The notes under the pieces are model-generated. The model was not told the origin of the DNA and made no database searches. It was given only the letters and a program-made list of their open reading frames with translations. Positions 16,507 to 25,064 of a DNA stretch of 46,361 nt are shown piece by piece. The stretch lies in assembly GCA_028284955.1 (NCBI GenBank), contig JANQQS010000056.1:1-46361 (forward strand), read 5' to 3'. The DNA is from Myxococcota bacterium (GTDB lineage: Bacteria > Myxococcota_A > Polyangia > Polyangiales > Houyiibacteriaceae). The first letter of the stretch is position 1. Each line of letters starts with the position of its first letter. Both the position numbers and the translations under genes were made by a program.

Positions 16507-18788
16507 TTCCCAAACGACAATACGAGATCGCCATCTCCGGTTGTGGTGTCCACGGTAGCATGCGCGACGCCACCACCTTCGAGTTCTCCAAACACCAGCG
16601 CCTTGGCGAGCGGCCGCTTGAGAGATCGTTCGATCAATCGCGCCATCGGACGGGCACCGAACTCGGAATCGTATCCATTGCGGATGAGCCATTCGATCGC
16701 ATCGGCGGAGAGCGAGAGCGAGACCTGTTGTGCGCTCAGCTGGTCTCGCAGAAGTTTGATTTCCTTATCGACGACTTTCCGAATTACCTCTTCGGAGAGT
16801 CCGCGGAAGTGGATCACGGCGTCGAGCCGATTTCGGAACTCAGGCGAGAAGACCTTTTCGAGCGCCTTTTTGACGCGACTATCCGGCTCAAACGAGTCTC
16901 GGCCAGAGGCGGTTTTGGAGCTTTTTGTGTGGTCGAAGCCGACTACACGTTCGGCCGCTTCAAACGCGCCTGCGTTGGTGGTCATCACCAGCACCACGTT
17001 GCGAAAGTCGGCTTCGCGGCCGTTGTTGTCGGTGAGCTTCGCGCGGTCCATGACCTGGAGCAGAATATTGAACAGGTCGGGGTGCGCTTTTTCGATCTCA
17101 TCAAGGATGAGCACCGAATGCGGCTGCTTGCGAATGCCGTCGGTGAGCAGTCCGCCTTGATCGAACCCCACATACCCCGGAGGCGCGCCGATAAGCCGCG
17201 AAATGGAGTGGCGCTCGGTGTACTCGCTCATATCGAATCGCAATAGTTCGACACCCAAGACGCGCGCGAGCTGACGTGCGAGTTCGGTTTTTCCAACCCC
17301 CGTAGGACCGGCAAAAAGGAATGAGCCTACGGTTTTCTCGTCGGTTCGAAGGCCCGCGCGCGAGAGCGTGATCGCGCTGACCAGGCGCTCAATGGCTTGG
17401 TCTTGTCCAAAGATCACTTTTCGCAGTTCCGGTTCCAGGTCGCGCAAGCGATCCCGTTCTTTCGCGGTGACCGATTCCACGGGGACGCGGGCCATCTTAC
17501 TCACCGCGCGCTCGATTTCGGCCACCCTGATTGTGGGCACCGCATCGTCGTCTTTGGGCCGGTTCATTCGAGAGCGTGCCCCCGCTTCGTCGAGCACATC
17601 GATGGCTTTGTCTGGTAGAAACCGCTCGACGATGTGTTTTGCGGCGAGCCGCGCCGCGGCTTGAATCGCTTCCGGCTCATATTTGACGCGGTGGTGGGTT
17701 TCGTAGCGGTCCTGGAGTCCTTCCAAAATCTGTACGGTTTCTTCCACGCTGGGCTCGACCACTTCTACTTTTTGAAACCTGCGCGCGAGGGCGCGGTCTC
17801 GCTCTAGATGCTTGAAGTCCGCGTAGGTGGTGGACCCGATGCAGCGCAAGCGCCCCGACGCGAGCGCCGGTTTGAGAATGTTGGATGCATCCATCGAGCT
17901 GCCGGTGGTGGCGCCTGCTCCCACGATGGTGTGCAGCTCATCGATAAACAGCACCGCGCCCGGAATCTCCTCAAGGCGGCGGGTCACGCCCTTGAGGCGC
18001 TCCTCGAACTGGCCACGAAACTTCGTGCCTGCGATCAGCGCGCCCATATCGAGCGAATAGATCGGCGTATCGAGCAACACTTCGGGCACGCGTCCTTCAT
18101 GAATTCGAAGCGCGAGCCCCTCTGCGATGGCTGTCTTGCCGACCCCCGGTTCGCCGACCAACACCGGATTGTTCTTTCGCCTTCGGCAAAGGATCTGGAC
18201 AGTGCGCTCGATCTCGTCAAAACGTCCGATGATGGGATCGATTGCGCCTTCCGCAGCTCGCTCGTTGAGCAGCACGGTGTAGTCCTCGAGAGGGTCTGAC
18301 CGTCCGGGTTCCTCTTCTTCACCATCACCGACGGTGCCGGGCACAATGTCCACGTCGCCATGCGCGACGTGCTGCTTGAGCGCGAGCGATGTGATTCCTT
18401 CGCGCTTGAGAAGGTATACCGCATGAGAGTCGTCCTCTCGCAGAAGCTGGATCAGCACGTTCGCGCCGTCGATGAACTCCATTTCAGACGACATGGCGTG
18501 AATCGCCGCGCGTTGCAGCACGCGTTCTACCGCTACGGTTTGTTGCGGTTCGAACGTGAGCTCTTCGGGCAAAGGAGACATGTGCTCGTCCAAAAAAGAC
18601 TCGAGCTTCGCGCGCAGCCGGTCGCGACTTCCGCCACACGCGTCGATGGCCTTGCCGGCTTTTGGGTCGCCGAGCAACGCCAGCAGTAGGTGCTCCAGCG
18701 TCAGATATTCGTGACGCTTCGCACCAGCGCTATCGAAAGCTGTTCGTAACGTTGCCTGAAACTCTTTTGCGATAAACGGACCGGCCAC
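16503..18788 (-). CDS. clpA: ATP-dependent Clp protease ATP-binding subunit ClpA
   Basis: This 761-residue AAA+ unfoldase has an N-terminal Clp-repeat domain (1-145), a first AAA module with Walker A GEPGVGKT (212-219) and Walker B LFIDE, and a second module with GPTGVGKT (494-501), [14 protein letters not shown] and [14 protein letters not shown]. The position of the ClpP-docking IGL/IGF loop of other ClpA/ClpX proteins holds VGF (616-618). There is no long middle coiled coil, which separates it from ClpB and ClpC. ClpA unfolds substrates, including N-degron proteins delivered by ClpS, for ClpP. It follows clpS after an 11-bp gap and overlaps aat. No clpP lies in this window. Confidence 0.95.
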   Translation of the reverse strand: MAGPFIAKEFQATLRTAFDSAGAKRHEYLTLEHLLLALLGDPKAGKAIDACGGSRDRLRAKLESFLDEHMSPLPEELTFEPQQTVAVERVLQRAAIHAMSSEMEFIDGANVLIQLLREDDSHAVYLLKREGITSLALKQHVAHGDVDIVPGTVGDGEEEEPGRSDPLEDYTVLLNERAAEGAIDPIIGRFDEIERTVQILCRRRKNNPVLVGEPGVGKTAIAEGLALRIHEGRVPEVLLDTPIYSLDMGALIAGTKFRGQFEERLKGVTRRLEEIPGAVLFIDELHTIVGAGATTGSSMDASNILKPALASGRLRCIGSTTYADFKHLERDRALARRFQKVEVVEPSVEETVQILEGLQDRYETHHRVKYEPEAIQAAARLAAKHIVERFLPDKAIDVLDEAGARSRMNRPKDDDAVPTIRVAEIERAVSKMARVPVESVTAKERDRLRDLEPELRKVIFGQDQAIERLVSAITLSRAGLRTDEKTVGSFLFAGPTGVGKTELARQLARVLGVELLRFDMSEYTERHSISRLIGAPPGYVGFDQGGLLTDGIRKQPHSVLILDEIEKAHPDLFNILLQVMDRAKLTDNNGREADFRNVVLVMTTNAGAFEAAERVVGFDHTKSSKTASGRDSFEPDSRVKKALEKVFSPEFRNRLDAVIHFRGLSEEVIRKVVDKEIKLLRDQLSAQQVSLSLSADAIEWLIRNGYDSEFGARPMARLIERSLKRPLAKALVFGELEGGGVAHATVDTTTGDGDLVLSFGK

Positions 18789-18799
18789 TCGTCACCCTC

Positions 18800-19132
18800 T
18801 CAGTGTTCGTCTTCTTCTTCCGGCTCAATGCTCAACCGAAGGGGAAATTCTTCTTCACGTGCCATGCGCTCGACACGATTGACTTTGGTTTCGGCGATCT
18901 CCCGCGTGTACACGCCAGCGACCCCGACTCCATTGTAATGGACGTGGAGCATAATGCGCACGGCCTCTGCTTCCTCTCGATGAAATACCGAGTGGAGCAC
19001 GAACACCACGAACTCCCGCGTCGTGTAGTCGTCGTTGTGGAGCAGCACCCGATACAAACGCGGACGCTTCAGCTTTTCTTGCTTGCGTTCCTCGGTGACG
19101 ACATTTGCGTCGTCGTCTGCATGTGTCCCCAT
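18800..19132 (-). CDS. clpS: ATP-dependent Clp protease adaptor ClpS
   Basis: This 110-residue adaptor recognises proteins with N-terminal Leu, Phe, Tyr or Trp and hands them to ClpA. The core motifs are LYRVLLHNDDYTTREFVVFVL, the HxHYNGVGVAGVYT segment with the substrate-pocket residues, and a final PLRLSIEPEEE. The disordered N-terminal arm (about 1-25) that reaches into ClpA is present. It is the first gene of clpS-clpA-aat. A TATATT box at 19144-19149 would start transcription about five bases before the ATG at 19132, too short for a ribosome-binding site, which suggests a nearly leaderless message. Confidence 0.95.
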   Translation of the reverse strand: MGTHADDDANVVTEERKQEKLKRPRLYRVLLHNDDYTTREFVVFVLHSVFHREEAEAVRIMLHVHYNGVGVAGVYTREIAETKVNRVERMAREEEFPLRLSIEPEEEDEH

Positions 19133-19254
19133 GAACGAATCCTAATATACATTCGGCGGAGCATCGAGGGCCACTCTCTGGGCAGCGCCCGACCGCCGAA
19201 GCACAACGCTACCGACATTCTGGGTTGCTGACGACCGGACTGCTGAAGGTTGAG

Positions 19255-19704
19255 CTATTGAAGTACGACGCGCAGAAAAAACGATTCGTTCGTATTGTTG
19301 CGAATCACCACTTGCTCCTCGGTGACCGATTCAATGCGGGAGAGATCCCCAGCCGAGAGCGCGGCGCTTCGCCCATCCGCGTCGAAGGAGAGATACACAT
19401 GCACGATCGAGGGCACCCGGCCTAGCTGGTGGGGAATGTCCACCGCATCGCGGCCTCCAAATGGAATCCAGTCGCACCCCATCCAGGGCGACGTTTGCCA
19501 GCCGGCGGGCGTTGTTTCTTCACATGGAACATCGACCGCCACTGCGTCGGGGGCTGACGTTGACGAGCTGCATCCAACCAACCCTGCTGCCACCAGCCAC
19601 GCTGTCGCTGGCCACCTTGTCGCTGGCCACCTTGTCGCTAGCCATTCGCGTGTCCACATCACGTCAATCGCTCGGACACGCGCTCTATGCTTCCCGTCAG
19701 TCAT
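19255..19704 (-). CDS. Small lipoprotein of unknown function
   Basis: This protein of up to 149 residues has a lipoprotein signal (AWLVAAGLVGCSSS, lipobox LVGC). The mature part is about 105 residues, with CEETTPAGWQTSPWMGCDWIPFGG and a C-terminal beta-rich half (SIVHVYLSFDADGR, then VVIRNNTNESFFLRVVLQ). I do not recognise a family. The ATG at 19704 overlaps the cobA-hemD stop by 8 bp; an internal Met at residue 16 (MWTREWL) would give a shorter, more usual signal peptide. The signal region contains a 15-bp tandem repeat that encodes TRWPA pentapeptides. Placement after a siroheme gene says little about function. Confidence 0.65.
   Translation of the reverse strand: MTDGKHRARVRAIDVMWTREWLATRWPATRWPATAWLVAAGLVGCSSSTSAPDAVAVDVPCEETTPAGWQTSPWMGCDWIPFGGRDAVDIPHQLGRVPSIVHVYLSFDADGRSAALSAGDLSRIESVTEEQVVIRNNTNESFFLRVVLQ
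19601..19647 (-). repeat. 15-bp tandem repeat in the lipoprotein signal peptide
   Basis: Three near-identical 15-bp units of the form TTGTCGCTGGCCACC (on the plus strand) occur back to back; the outer units carry small differences. On the coding strand they give ATRWPATRWPATAW just before the hydrophobic core of the signal peptide, so repeat number would change the length of the positively charged n-region. Confidence 0.8.
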
Positions 19705-21232
19705 GCGTTCTGTCAGCCAAGTCGATGAGTGCGTTCACGAGGTGGTCCATAGTCGACGAAGCGGCTTGTACGGATACCGCGATTCCTCGTGACTCCGCGC
19801 CGCGCGTGGTCATGGGGCCAATCGATGCCACGGTCAATCCCTCGAGTTTCGCAACACCGTCTGTTCCGAGCGCGTCGGCCAACGCGTTGGCGGCTGAGGC
19901 AGAGGTCAATGTGACCGAGTCAATTTCGCCATGGTCGAGCAGCTCGTGAAGTTGGTCGGCCACGTCGGTGCGGCGCTCGGTTCGGTAGGCGGGGACCACG
20001 TCGACGGGAATGCCATGTCCTTCGAGTCGCTCGGGAATCTCGTTGCGGCCGGCTTCGGCTCGCGGAAACAACACCCTCGCATCCGAAGCATCCGCCGGCA
20101 GCTCTTGAATCAACGCGTCGGCGAGGGCCTCGGCGTGATATTCCCGCGGAACCAGATCGGCGCGCAAACCGTGTGCCTCAAGCGATAGCCGCGTACGCGG
20201 CCCCACTGCGCACACCTTGGCTTTCGCGAACGCTCGCGCGTCCTCTCCTACTGCGTGAAGCTCGGAAAGCACGGCGGACACCGCGTTCGGACTGGTAAAT
20301 ACCACCCAGGTATACTTGTCGAGGGCGCGCAATGCTTTGTGCAGCGGGGCAGGGTCGGCAGGAGGGGCGATCCGGATTAGGGGAAGCTCGACGGCGTGCG
20401 CGCCCCGGTCTCGCAGCATTTGGCTAAGCTCGCTCGCTTGCTGCGCCGGGCGCGTGACGAGTATGCGTCGACCAAACAGCGGTAGCGTATCGAACCAACG
20501 GAGGTGTGGCCGAAGCTCTAGAATCGAGCCCACCACAGTAAGCGCAGGAGTGCCCATTTTGGCCTCGCGTGCGCGCTGGGCGATCGTACCCACCGTCGCC
20601 ACGAGCACACGCTGCGTGGGCAGGGAGGCATCTTGGATCACCGCGGCCGGTGTATCTGGAGACCGCCCATGTTCGGTGAGCAGTTCCATCAGCGAGCCGA
20701 GCTTCCGCATGCCCATGAAGATCACCAGGGCGTCGGAACAGGTGGCGAGCTTGCTCCAGTCGTGGCTCGTGCGATCTTTGGCGGGAGATTCGGTCGCCGT
20801 GAGGTAGACCACGCTCGAGCCCTTGTCTCGATGAGTGAGCGAAAATCCGCCGTACGCAGCGGCCGCGAGCGGTGACGGGATTCCCGGTACGACCTCGAAA
20901 GGGATTCCTTCTTGAGCCAAAAACTCCGCTTCTTCAGAGCCTCGACCAAAAAGATAGGGGTCGCCTCCTTTGAGGCGTACGACCTGGCGCCCGCGGCGTG
21001 CTTCGATGGCCATGCGGCGGTTGATTTCGTCTTGTCGTTCGCTGACTCGGCCCGCGCGCTTGCCTACGAAGACCTTCTCCGCGCCCGGACAGTGATGGAG
21101 CACTTCGGGATGAACGAGGGCGTCAAACAACACCACGTCGGCGGTCGATAGCCGGCGCACCGCGCGTACGGTGACGAGCTCCGGATCACCAGGGCCCGCG
21201 CCCAAGAGATAGACCGTTCCGAGTTTGGTCAT
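19697..21232 (-). CDS. cobA-hemD: Uroporphyrinogen-III methyltransferase/synthase fusion
   Basis: This 511-residue protein fuses two enzymes of tetrapyrrole synthesis. Residues 1-245 are a uroporphyrinogen-III C-methyltransferase (SUMT/CobA) with LLGAGPGDPELVTVRA, FVGKRAG, RLKGGDPYLFGRG and VVPGIPSPLAAAAYGG. Residues 255-505 are a uroporphyrinogen-III synthase (HemD) with ILVTRPAQQASEL, WVVFTSPNAV and VTLTSASAANAL. It would close hydroxymethylbilane to uroporphyrinogen III and methylate it to precorrin-2 for siroheme or cobalamin. Such fusions are well known. The ATG at 21232 is supported by the complete SUMT N-terminus. Two and a half 30-bp direct repeats lie just upstream. Confidence 0.93.
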   Translation of the reverse strand: MTKLGTVYLLGAGPGDPELVTVRAVRRLSTADVVLFDALVHPEVLHHCPGAEKVFVGKRAGRVSERQDEINRRMAIEARRGRQVVRLKGGDPYLFGRGSEEAEFLAQEGIPFEVVPGIPSPLAAAAYGGFSLTHRDKGSSVVYLTATESPAKDRTSHDWSKLATCSDALVIFMGMRKLGSLMELLTEHGRSPDTPAAVIQDASLPTQRVLVATVGTIAQRAREAKMGTPALTVVGSILELRPHLRWFDTLPLFGRRILVTRPAQQASELSQMLRDRGAHAVELPLIRIAPPADPAPLHKALRALDKYTWVVFTSPNAVSAVLSELHAVGEDARAFAKAKVCAVGPRTRLSLEAHGLRADLVPREYHAEALADALIQELPADASDARVLFPRAEAGRNEIPERLEGHGIPVDVVPAYRTERRTDVADQLHELLDHGEIDSVTLTSASAANALADALGTDGVAKLEGLTVASIGPMTTRGAESRGIAVSVQAASSTMDHLVNALIDLADRTHD

Positions 21233-21240
21233 CGCTGCAT

Positions 21241-21308
21241 TGTTCGTCGTTGCACGGTTCGTTGGTGACTTGTTCGTCGTTGCACGGTTCGTTGGTCACT
21301 TGTTCGTA
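21241..21308. repeat. Two 30-bp tandem repeats upstream of cobA-hemD
   Basis: Units 21241-21270 and 21271-21300 begin TGTTCGTCGTTGCACGG and are identical except for one base near the end (GGTGACT versus GGTCACT). A third copy breaks off after TGTTCGTA (21301-21308). They fill the start-proximal leader of cobA-hemD (minus strand) and end about 55 bp before the prxQ promoter on the other strand. Confidence 0.95.
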
Positions 21309-21363
21309 GGTGCCTTACTCGTCACAGAACGGGATTGCAAAGAGCGCGCATCGGGTCGTCGCG

Positions 21364-21391
21364 TTGACGATCATGGCCTCCGGTCTATACC
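21364..21391 (+). promoter_or_regulatory. Promoter of prxQ, leaderless arrangement
   Basis: TTGACG (21364-21369), a 16-nt spacer, and TATACC (21386-21391) stand six bases before the ATG at 21398, so transcription would begin at or next to the A of the start codon. There is no ribosome-binding site between the box and the ATG. Confidence 0.6.
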
Positions 21392-21397
21392 CGGCGT

Positions 21398-21871
21398 ATG
21401 GCGATTCAAGAGGGGCGCAAAGCGCCCGCGTTCAACCTACCGACGACCGCCGGCGGCAAGCGGCGCCTCGCCGATCTCAAAGGTCAATACGTCGTCATTT
21501 ATTTTTACCCGAGAGACAATACGCCAGGCTGCACGCGCGAAGCGCAGGCGTTTCGCGACGCAGCCTCCCAACTCTCGAAGTTGGGTGCCACGGTGCTCGG
21601 GGTCAGCAAAGACTCCCTCGCATCGCACGAGAAGTTCCGCGACAAACACGACCTCAATTTCGAGCTGCTGAGCGACGAAACGGGCGCCACCATCGAGAAA
21701 TATGGCGCCTGGGGCGAGAAGAATATGTACGGGAAGAAATCGATGGGGATCATCCGGAGCACGGTCGTGGTCGGTCCTGACGGCAAAGTGATCAAACACT
21801 TTCCCAAAGTGCGCGTAAACGGACACGTCGAAGCGGTCGTCGAAGCGCTGCAAAGCGATCGCGCGCACTGA
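21398..21871 (+). CDS. bcp: Peroxiredoxin, PrxQ/BCP family
   Basis: This 157-residue thiol peroxidase has the catalytic motif YPRDNTPGCTREAQAFRD with peroxidatic Cys45. The resolving cysteine that E. coli BCP has five residues later is replaced by Gln50, and the mature protein has no other cysteine, so it should work as a 1-Cys enzyme using an external thiol. The thioredoxin fold is complete (VVIYFYPRD, LGVSKDS, LLSDETG, STVVVGPDGKV). It detoxifies hydrogen peroxide and organic hydroperoxides in the cytoplasm. It is a single gene, divergent from cobA-hemD. The ATG lies six bases after a -10 box. Confidence 0.92.
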   Translation: MAIQEGRKAPAFNLPTTAGGKRRLADLKGQYVVIYFYPRDNTPGCTREAQAFRDAASQLSKLGATVLGVSKDSLASHEKFRDKHDLNFELLSDETGATIEKYGAWGEKNMYGKKSMGIIRSTVVVGPDGKVIKHFPKVRVNGHVEAVVEALQSDRAH

Positions 21872-21881
21872 GTCTGACAAG

Positions 21882-21938
21882 GGTCCTCGGCTCGATATCG
21901 AACCGCGCAATGTAGGTTCGCTTACGGTCTAGAGGACC
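21882..21938. other. Nested inverted repeat downstream of prxQ
   Basis: An outer 7-bp pair (GGTCCTC at 21882-21888 and GAGGACC at 21932-21938) encloses an inner 6-bp pair (CGAACC at 21899-21904 and GGTTCG at 21915-21920). It starts 10 bases after the prxQ stop and may protect or end the prxQ message; there is no T-run. It falls in the 286-bp gap 21872-22157, which also holds the palindrome at 22058-22085. Confidence 0.45.
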
Positions 21939-22057
21939 AGGCTGCGGAGACAGTCAACGGACTCGATTGGTGTCCGCTGACCCCTCCTGGCCCGTTTTCG
22001 GGACGGATGGGGCCTCCAGCCTACGCCTGAAGGGGCACTCATCGTTCAGTCAGTAGG

Positions 22058-22085
22058 CGAATATCTGGAAAATTCCAGATATTCG
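22058..22085. promoter_or_regulatory. 28-bp palindrome, candidate operator upstream of the glycosidase gene
   Basis: A 13-bp arm (CGAATATCTGGAA, 22058-22070) is repeated exactly in reverse complement (22073-22085) around a 2-nt centre. It is AT-rich against GC-rich surroundings and lies 72 bp before the ATG at 22158. No T-run follows immediately (ATTTTG), so an operator for a dimeric regulator is a better reading than a terminator. The regulator is unknown. Confidence 0.6.
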
Positions 22086-22157
22086 ATTTTGTAAGAGGCT
22101 GGCCCACTCGTTGCTACACCCCATAGTTAAGGTGTGTTCGGGTAGGATGAAAACCGA

Positions 22158-24908
22158 ATGAACGCGACGAGTCACAGACCGGGACGTGGAGCTGCTGGGC
22201 GGGCGGCTCGATGGCTTTGCTATCGGCGAAGCCGAGGGGTGTTGCTGGTGGCGACATCGTCGGCGGTGGTGCTTACGGGTTTTTCGCGGACGTCCCCGAG
22301 CTCGGCCCACAACGTCGATGCCGCGTTCGCAAAACACCTATCCCCTCAGGTCGATGTCGTATCCAGCGAGGTGGTGTGGCTCGACGCGTATCGCGGGCCC
22401 ATTCGAGCGCGGCCGGTATTGTTTGTCGGCTCAACTGGTCGGCCAGGTGAGGAACACAGCGCGCGAAGCGACGTGTACTACGCAGAAGTTCGTGCGACCT
22501 CTGAAGCTGCGGTCACGGGGCCGACCGTGCTCAGCGTGTCGTCGTTGCGAAACCTTACCCGTACGTCGGGGGCATCGGAAGAGCAGCTGTTACGTCAGGG
22601 CCGTCACGTCGCATACGCGTCGAAGGTAGGCGACACCTACGATGCCGTGGGCGTGCTCGATACCCGTGGTGAGCGTCGTACCGCGACGCGCGGATGGCCG
22701 CTGCGCGCCAAAATCCAGAATGCGCTGAGCAACCTTCAGGATACTGGGCGTCTACGCGGCTTCGCGCGCACCCGGTTCGCGCTTCGCAAGCCCGCTCAGC
22801 AACTCGCGCTCGAGACACGAGAATCGACGGTGGTGGCCCGCGTCGACGGCGCCGAGGTCGCGCTCCCCGTTGGCTCGAGAAAATCCGGAAGACCAGAGGT
22901 CAAACGAGCGCAGAGCCGGCGCTTCGAAATTCGCCCCGCCCACAAAGCGCAGCCCGGCACGCTGACCTGGGTCGTCGACACGGTGCGCAAACTCTCCTTC
23001 GTTGGCCCTGAACCGATCGCTTGGCTCGAGCATCGCGTGTTTGCGCTCAAGGATTGGATCGATCGTCGCTGGTACAACGTAGTGGGCACCGACACCGAAG
23101 CGGAGGTTGCGAAAGATTTTGGGGTAAGCCAAGCGGAAACTCGTCGACGCGCGGAGTTTTCCGTTCCCGACCCGGAAATCGGATGGCCCCCGCCTGCGCT
23201 CGAGCCGATCGTCAAGCGCGCCGCGAAAGGCGAGGGCGAATGGATCGCGGTGGTCCAAGATCCATTTGTTGCGAGCTACCCAAACGCGCCTCCCGCGTTT
23301 TATCAATCGTTTCTCCAAGTCGATCCCGAGCGACCCTTTACGCGGGTGTACGTCGTGATTTGGGATCCTCGGCAGGTGCAGTTTCGCGTGATGACAGGAA
23401 CCCGCGAGCCCGAAAGCGCTACGGGCGAAACTGGCCCCGGCATGGTGCCGCGCGACAAGGACACGATGCGGCGCGTGGTCGCGGGATTCAACGGCGGGTT
23501 TCAGTCGCTGCACGGCGAGTTCGGAATGATGTCGGAGGGGAGGGTCTATCTTCCTCCTAAGCCGTGGGCCGCGACGGTTGCGGTTTTTCGAGACGGTCGG
23601 GTGGGCATGGGCTCGTGGATGGATCCACCCGAAGGCGTTCGGCGTTACCAGGAAGAGTGGGCGACCGCGCAGATTCCAAAAAACATGGTCGAGCTACGTC
23701 AGAATTTGACCAGCGTCGTCGAAGGAGATCGATACAACCCTTGGCGTCGGTGGTGGTGGGGCGCAGCGCCGGCCGAAGCGGAGGAGCAAGCGTATATCGA
23801 TCGCTCGGGCGTGTGCCTGACGAAAGCCGGACACATGGCCTACTTCTGGGGCAAGAGCATGGGGGCGGATGAGCTCGGCAGCGCGATGCTGGCCACGCGG
23901 TGTGTTCGCGGAGTGCACCTCGACATGAACCAGCGGCACACGGGCTTCGAGTTCTACAACGTCGGGTACGAAGCGAAACCGCTTCCCCCGCTCGATCGAC
24001 GGCTGCGCGCCACAGAATTCGATATTCCGATGCCGCGTGCTTCGTCGTTCCGGGTGCGCGGTCGAAAGCTTGTGCGGGCGATGACGCCGATGCGGTTTCC
24101 TCGCTACATTCGTCGCGACCCTCGAGACTTTTTCTATCTCACTCTCAAGCCCGTGCTCCCCGGGCCGCATCTCGGTGATGGTCGACCCGGCGCTCCGGGC
24201 ACCTTTGACACATCGGGCTTGCCGCATGCGGGATGGCCGCACGCGTTCGCGCGTACGCATCTCGGAGAAAAAAAGGGCGCGCGAACATGGCTGGTTCGTA
24301 TCGACGCAAAACGAACGATGCCGAGCGCGATGATGAACGCCGAGTCTTCGGATGAACCGCAAGGTTCCGGCGAACAGCCAAGCAAAGAGCCACGTATCCT
24401 CGCGTGGCTTTCGGCGCCCGAGTCACCGGCTGCCGACCACGCTGTGTACGCGGTGAGAAAAACCGTGGGTTGGCGACTGCGCGTCGGCGCTCCGCCGAAG
24501 TCAGCGGTGGTGATTGCGAAGGGTACAGAGCTTAGCTCGTCGAGCGATGCGGTTGCAGCGCTCGGCGTCGATGAAGATGGATTTCTGGTGTACGCCGAGC
24601 GTGAAGCGGACGAATCTCACACTCTCGCCGAACGCCTCGCTCAAGCCGGAGTGCGCGAAGCGATCGCTTTGGATACTTCGCGGCTTGCGTTCGTGCTCGG
24701 CGCCGACACGGTCGGCCCCGACGCCTATCAGCGAGACATCAACCCGGAGCAAGCGATCGCCTTTCTCGCAAACGATCGTCCTGCCGCCGAAGTATTGTTT
24801 CCGCACGTGAAACCGCGTCCGTACATGCACTGGTACCAGATGCAAGACACGCGCGTGCGTTACCATCGCGACGAAGGCCCGTATCGCTTCACCAAGGAGA
24901 AGCGATGA
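22158..24908 (+). CDS. Large exported NAGPA-type phosphodiester glycosidase
   Basis: This 916-residue protein carries a signal or membrane anchor (GVLLVATSSAVVLTGF, about 27-42). The recognisable part is a phosphodiester glycosidase domain (NAGPA/DUF2233, about 400-625) with VVAGFNGGFQSLHGEFGMM, a following GRVYLPPKPWAATVAVFRDGR, an Asn-rich RQNLTSVVEGDRYNPW stretch and VHLDMNQRHTGFEFYNV. Related domains remove alpha-N-acetylglucosamine from phosphodiesters in mammals and occur in bacterial cell-wall enzymes. Residues 50-390 and 650-916 match no family I know; the C-terminal part holds a weak repeat of the same fold (ALGVDEDGFLVYA...VREAIALDTSRLAFVLG). It stands alone, 156 bp before the PEGA kinase. 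Probably acts on periplasmic or surface glycans. Confidence 0.75.
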   Translation: MNATSHRPGRGAAGRAARWLCYRRSRGVLLVATSSAVVLTGFSRTSPSSAHNVDAAFAKHLSPQVDVVSSEVVWLDAYRGPIRARPVLFVGSTGRPGEEHSARSDVYYAEVRATSEAAVTGPTVLSVSSLRNLTRTSGASEEQLLRQGRHVAYASKVGDTYDAVGVLDTRGERRTATRGWPLRAKIQNALSNLQDTGRLRGFARTRFALRKPAQQLALETRESTVVARVDGAEVALPVGSRKSGRPEVKRAQSRRFEIRPAHKAQPGTLTWVVDTVRKLSFVGPEPIAWLEHRVFALKDWIDRRWYNVVGTDTEAEVAKDFGVSQAETRRRAEFSVPDPEIGWPPPALEPIVKRAAKGEGEWIAVVQDPFVASYPNAPPAFYQSFLQVDPERPFTRVYVVIWDPRQVQFRVMTGTREPESATGETGPGMVPRDKDTMRRVVAGFNGGFQSLHGEFGMMSEGRVYLPPKPWAATVAVFRDGRVGMGSWMDPPEGVRRYQEEWATAQIPKNMVELRQNLTSVVEGDRYNPWRRWWWGAAPAEAEEQAYIDRSGVCLTKAGHMAYFWGKSMGADELGSAMLATRCVRGVHLDMNQRHTGFEFYNVGYEAKPLPPLDRRLRATEFDIPMPRASSFRVRGRKLVRAMTPMRFPRYIRRDPRDFFYLTLKPVLPGPHLGDGRPGAPGTFDTSGLPHAGWPHAFARTHLGEKKGARTWLVRIDAKRTMPSAMMNAESSDEPQGSGEQPSKEPRILAWLSAPESPAADHAVYAVRKTVGWRLRVGAPPKSAVVIAKGTELSSSSDAVAALGVDEDGFLVYAEREADESHTLAERLAQAGVREAIALDTSRLAFVLGADTVGPDAYQRDINPEQAIAFLANDRPAAEVLFPHVKPRPYMHWYQMQDTRVRYHRDEGPYRFTKEKR

Positions 24909-25064
24909 TGGAACGCGCAACCATGATCGGCGTCGTGCAAGAAATGAACAGACGCCTTGACCCTCGGTGTGCAGGTCTTGTACGGTCCCGCCAACTTCGT
25001 CTCCTAGCGAAGACGGAAATTCATCAAACCGTGGAAAACTCGGTGCACAAAGTGTGGAGGGGTT

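Noticed and set aside
21882-21938. tRNA-like fold: a 7-bp outer stem and a GGTTCG that resembles a T-loop
   Set aside because: The span is only 57 nt, there is no anticodon arm or D-arm, and the inner stem is in the wrong place.
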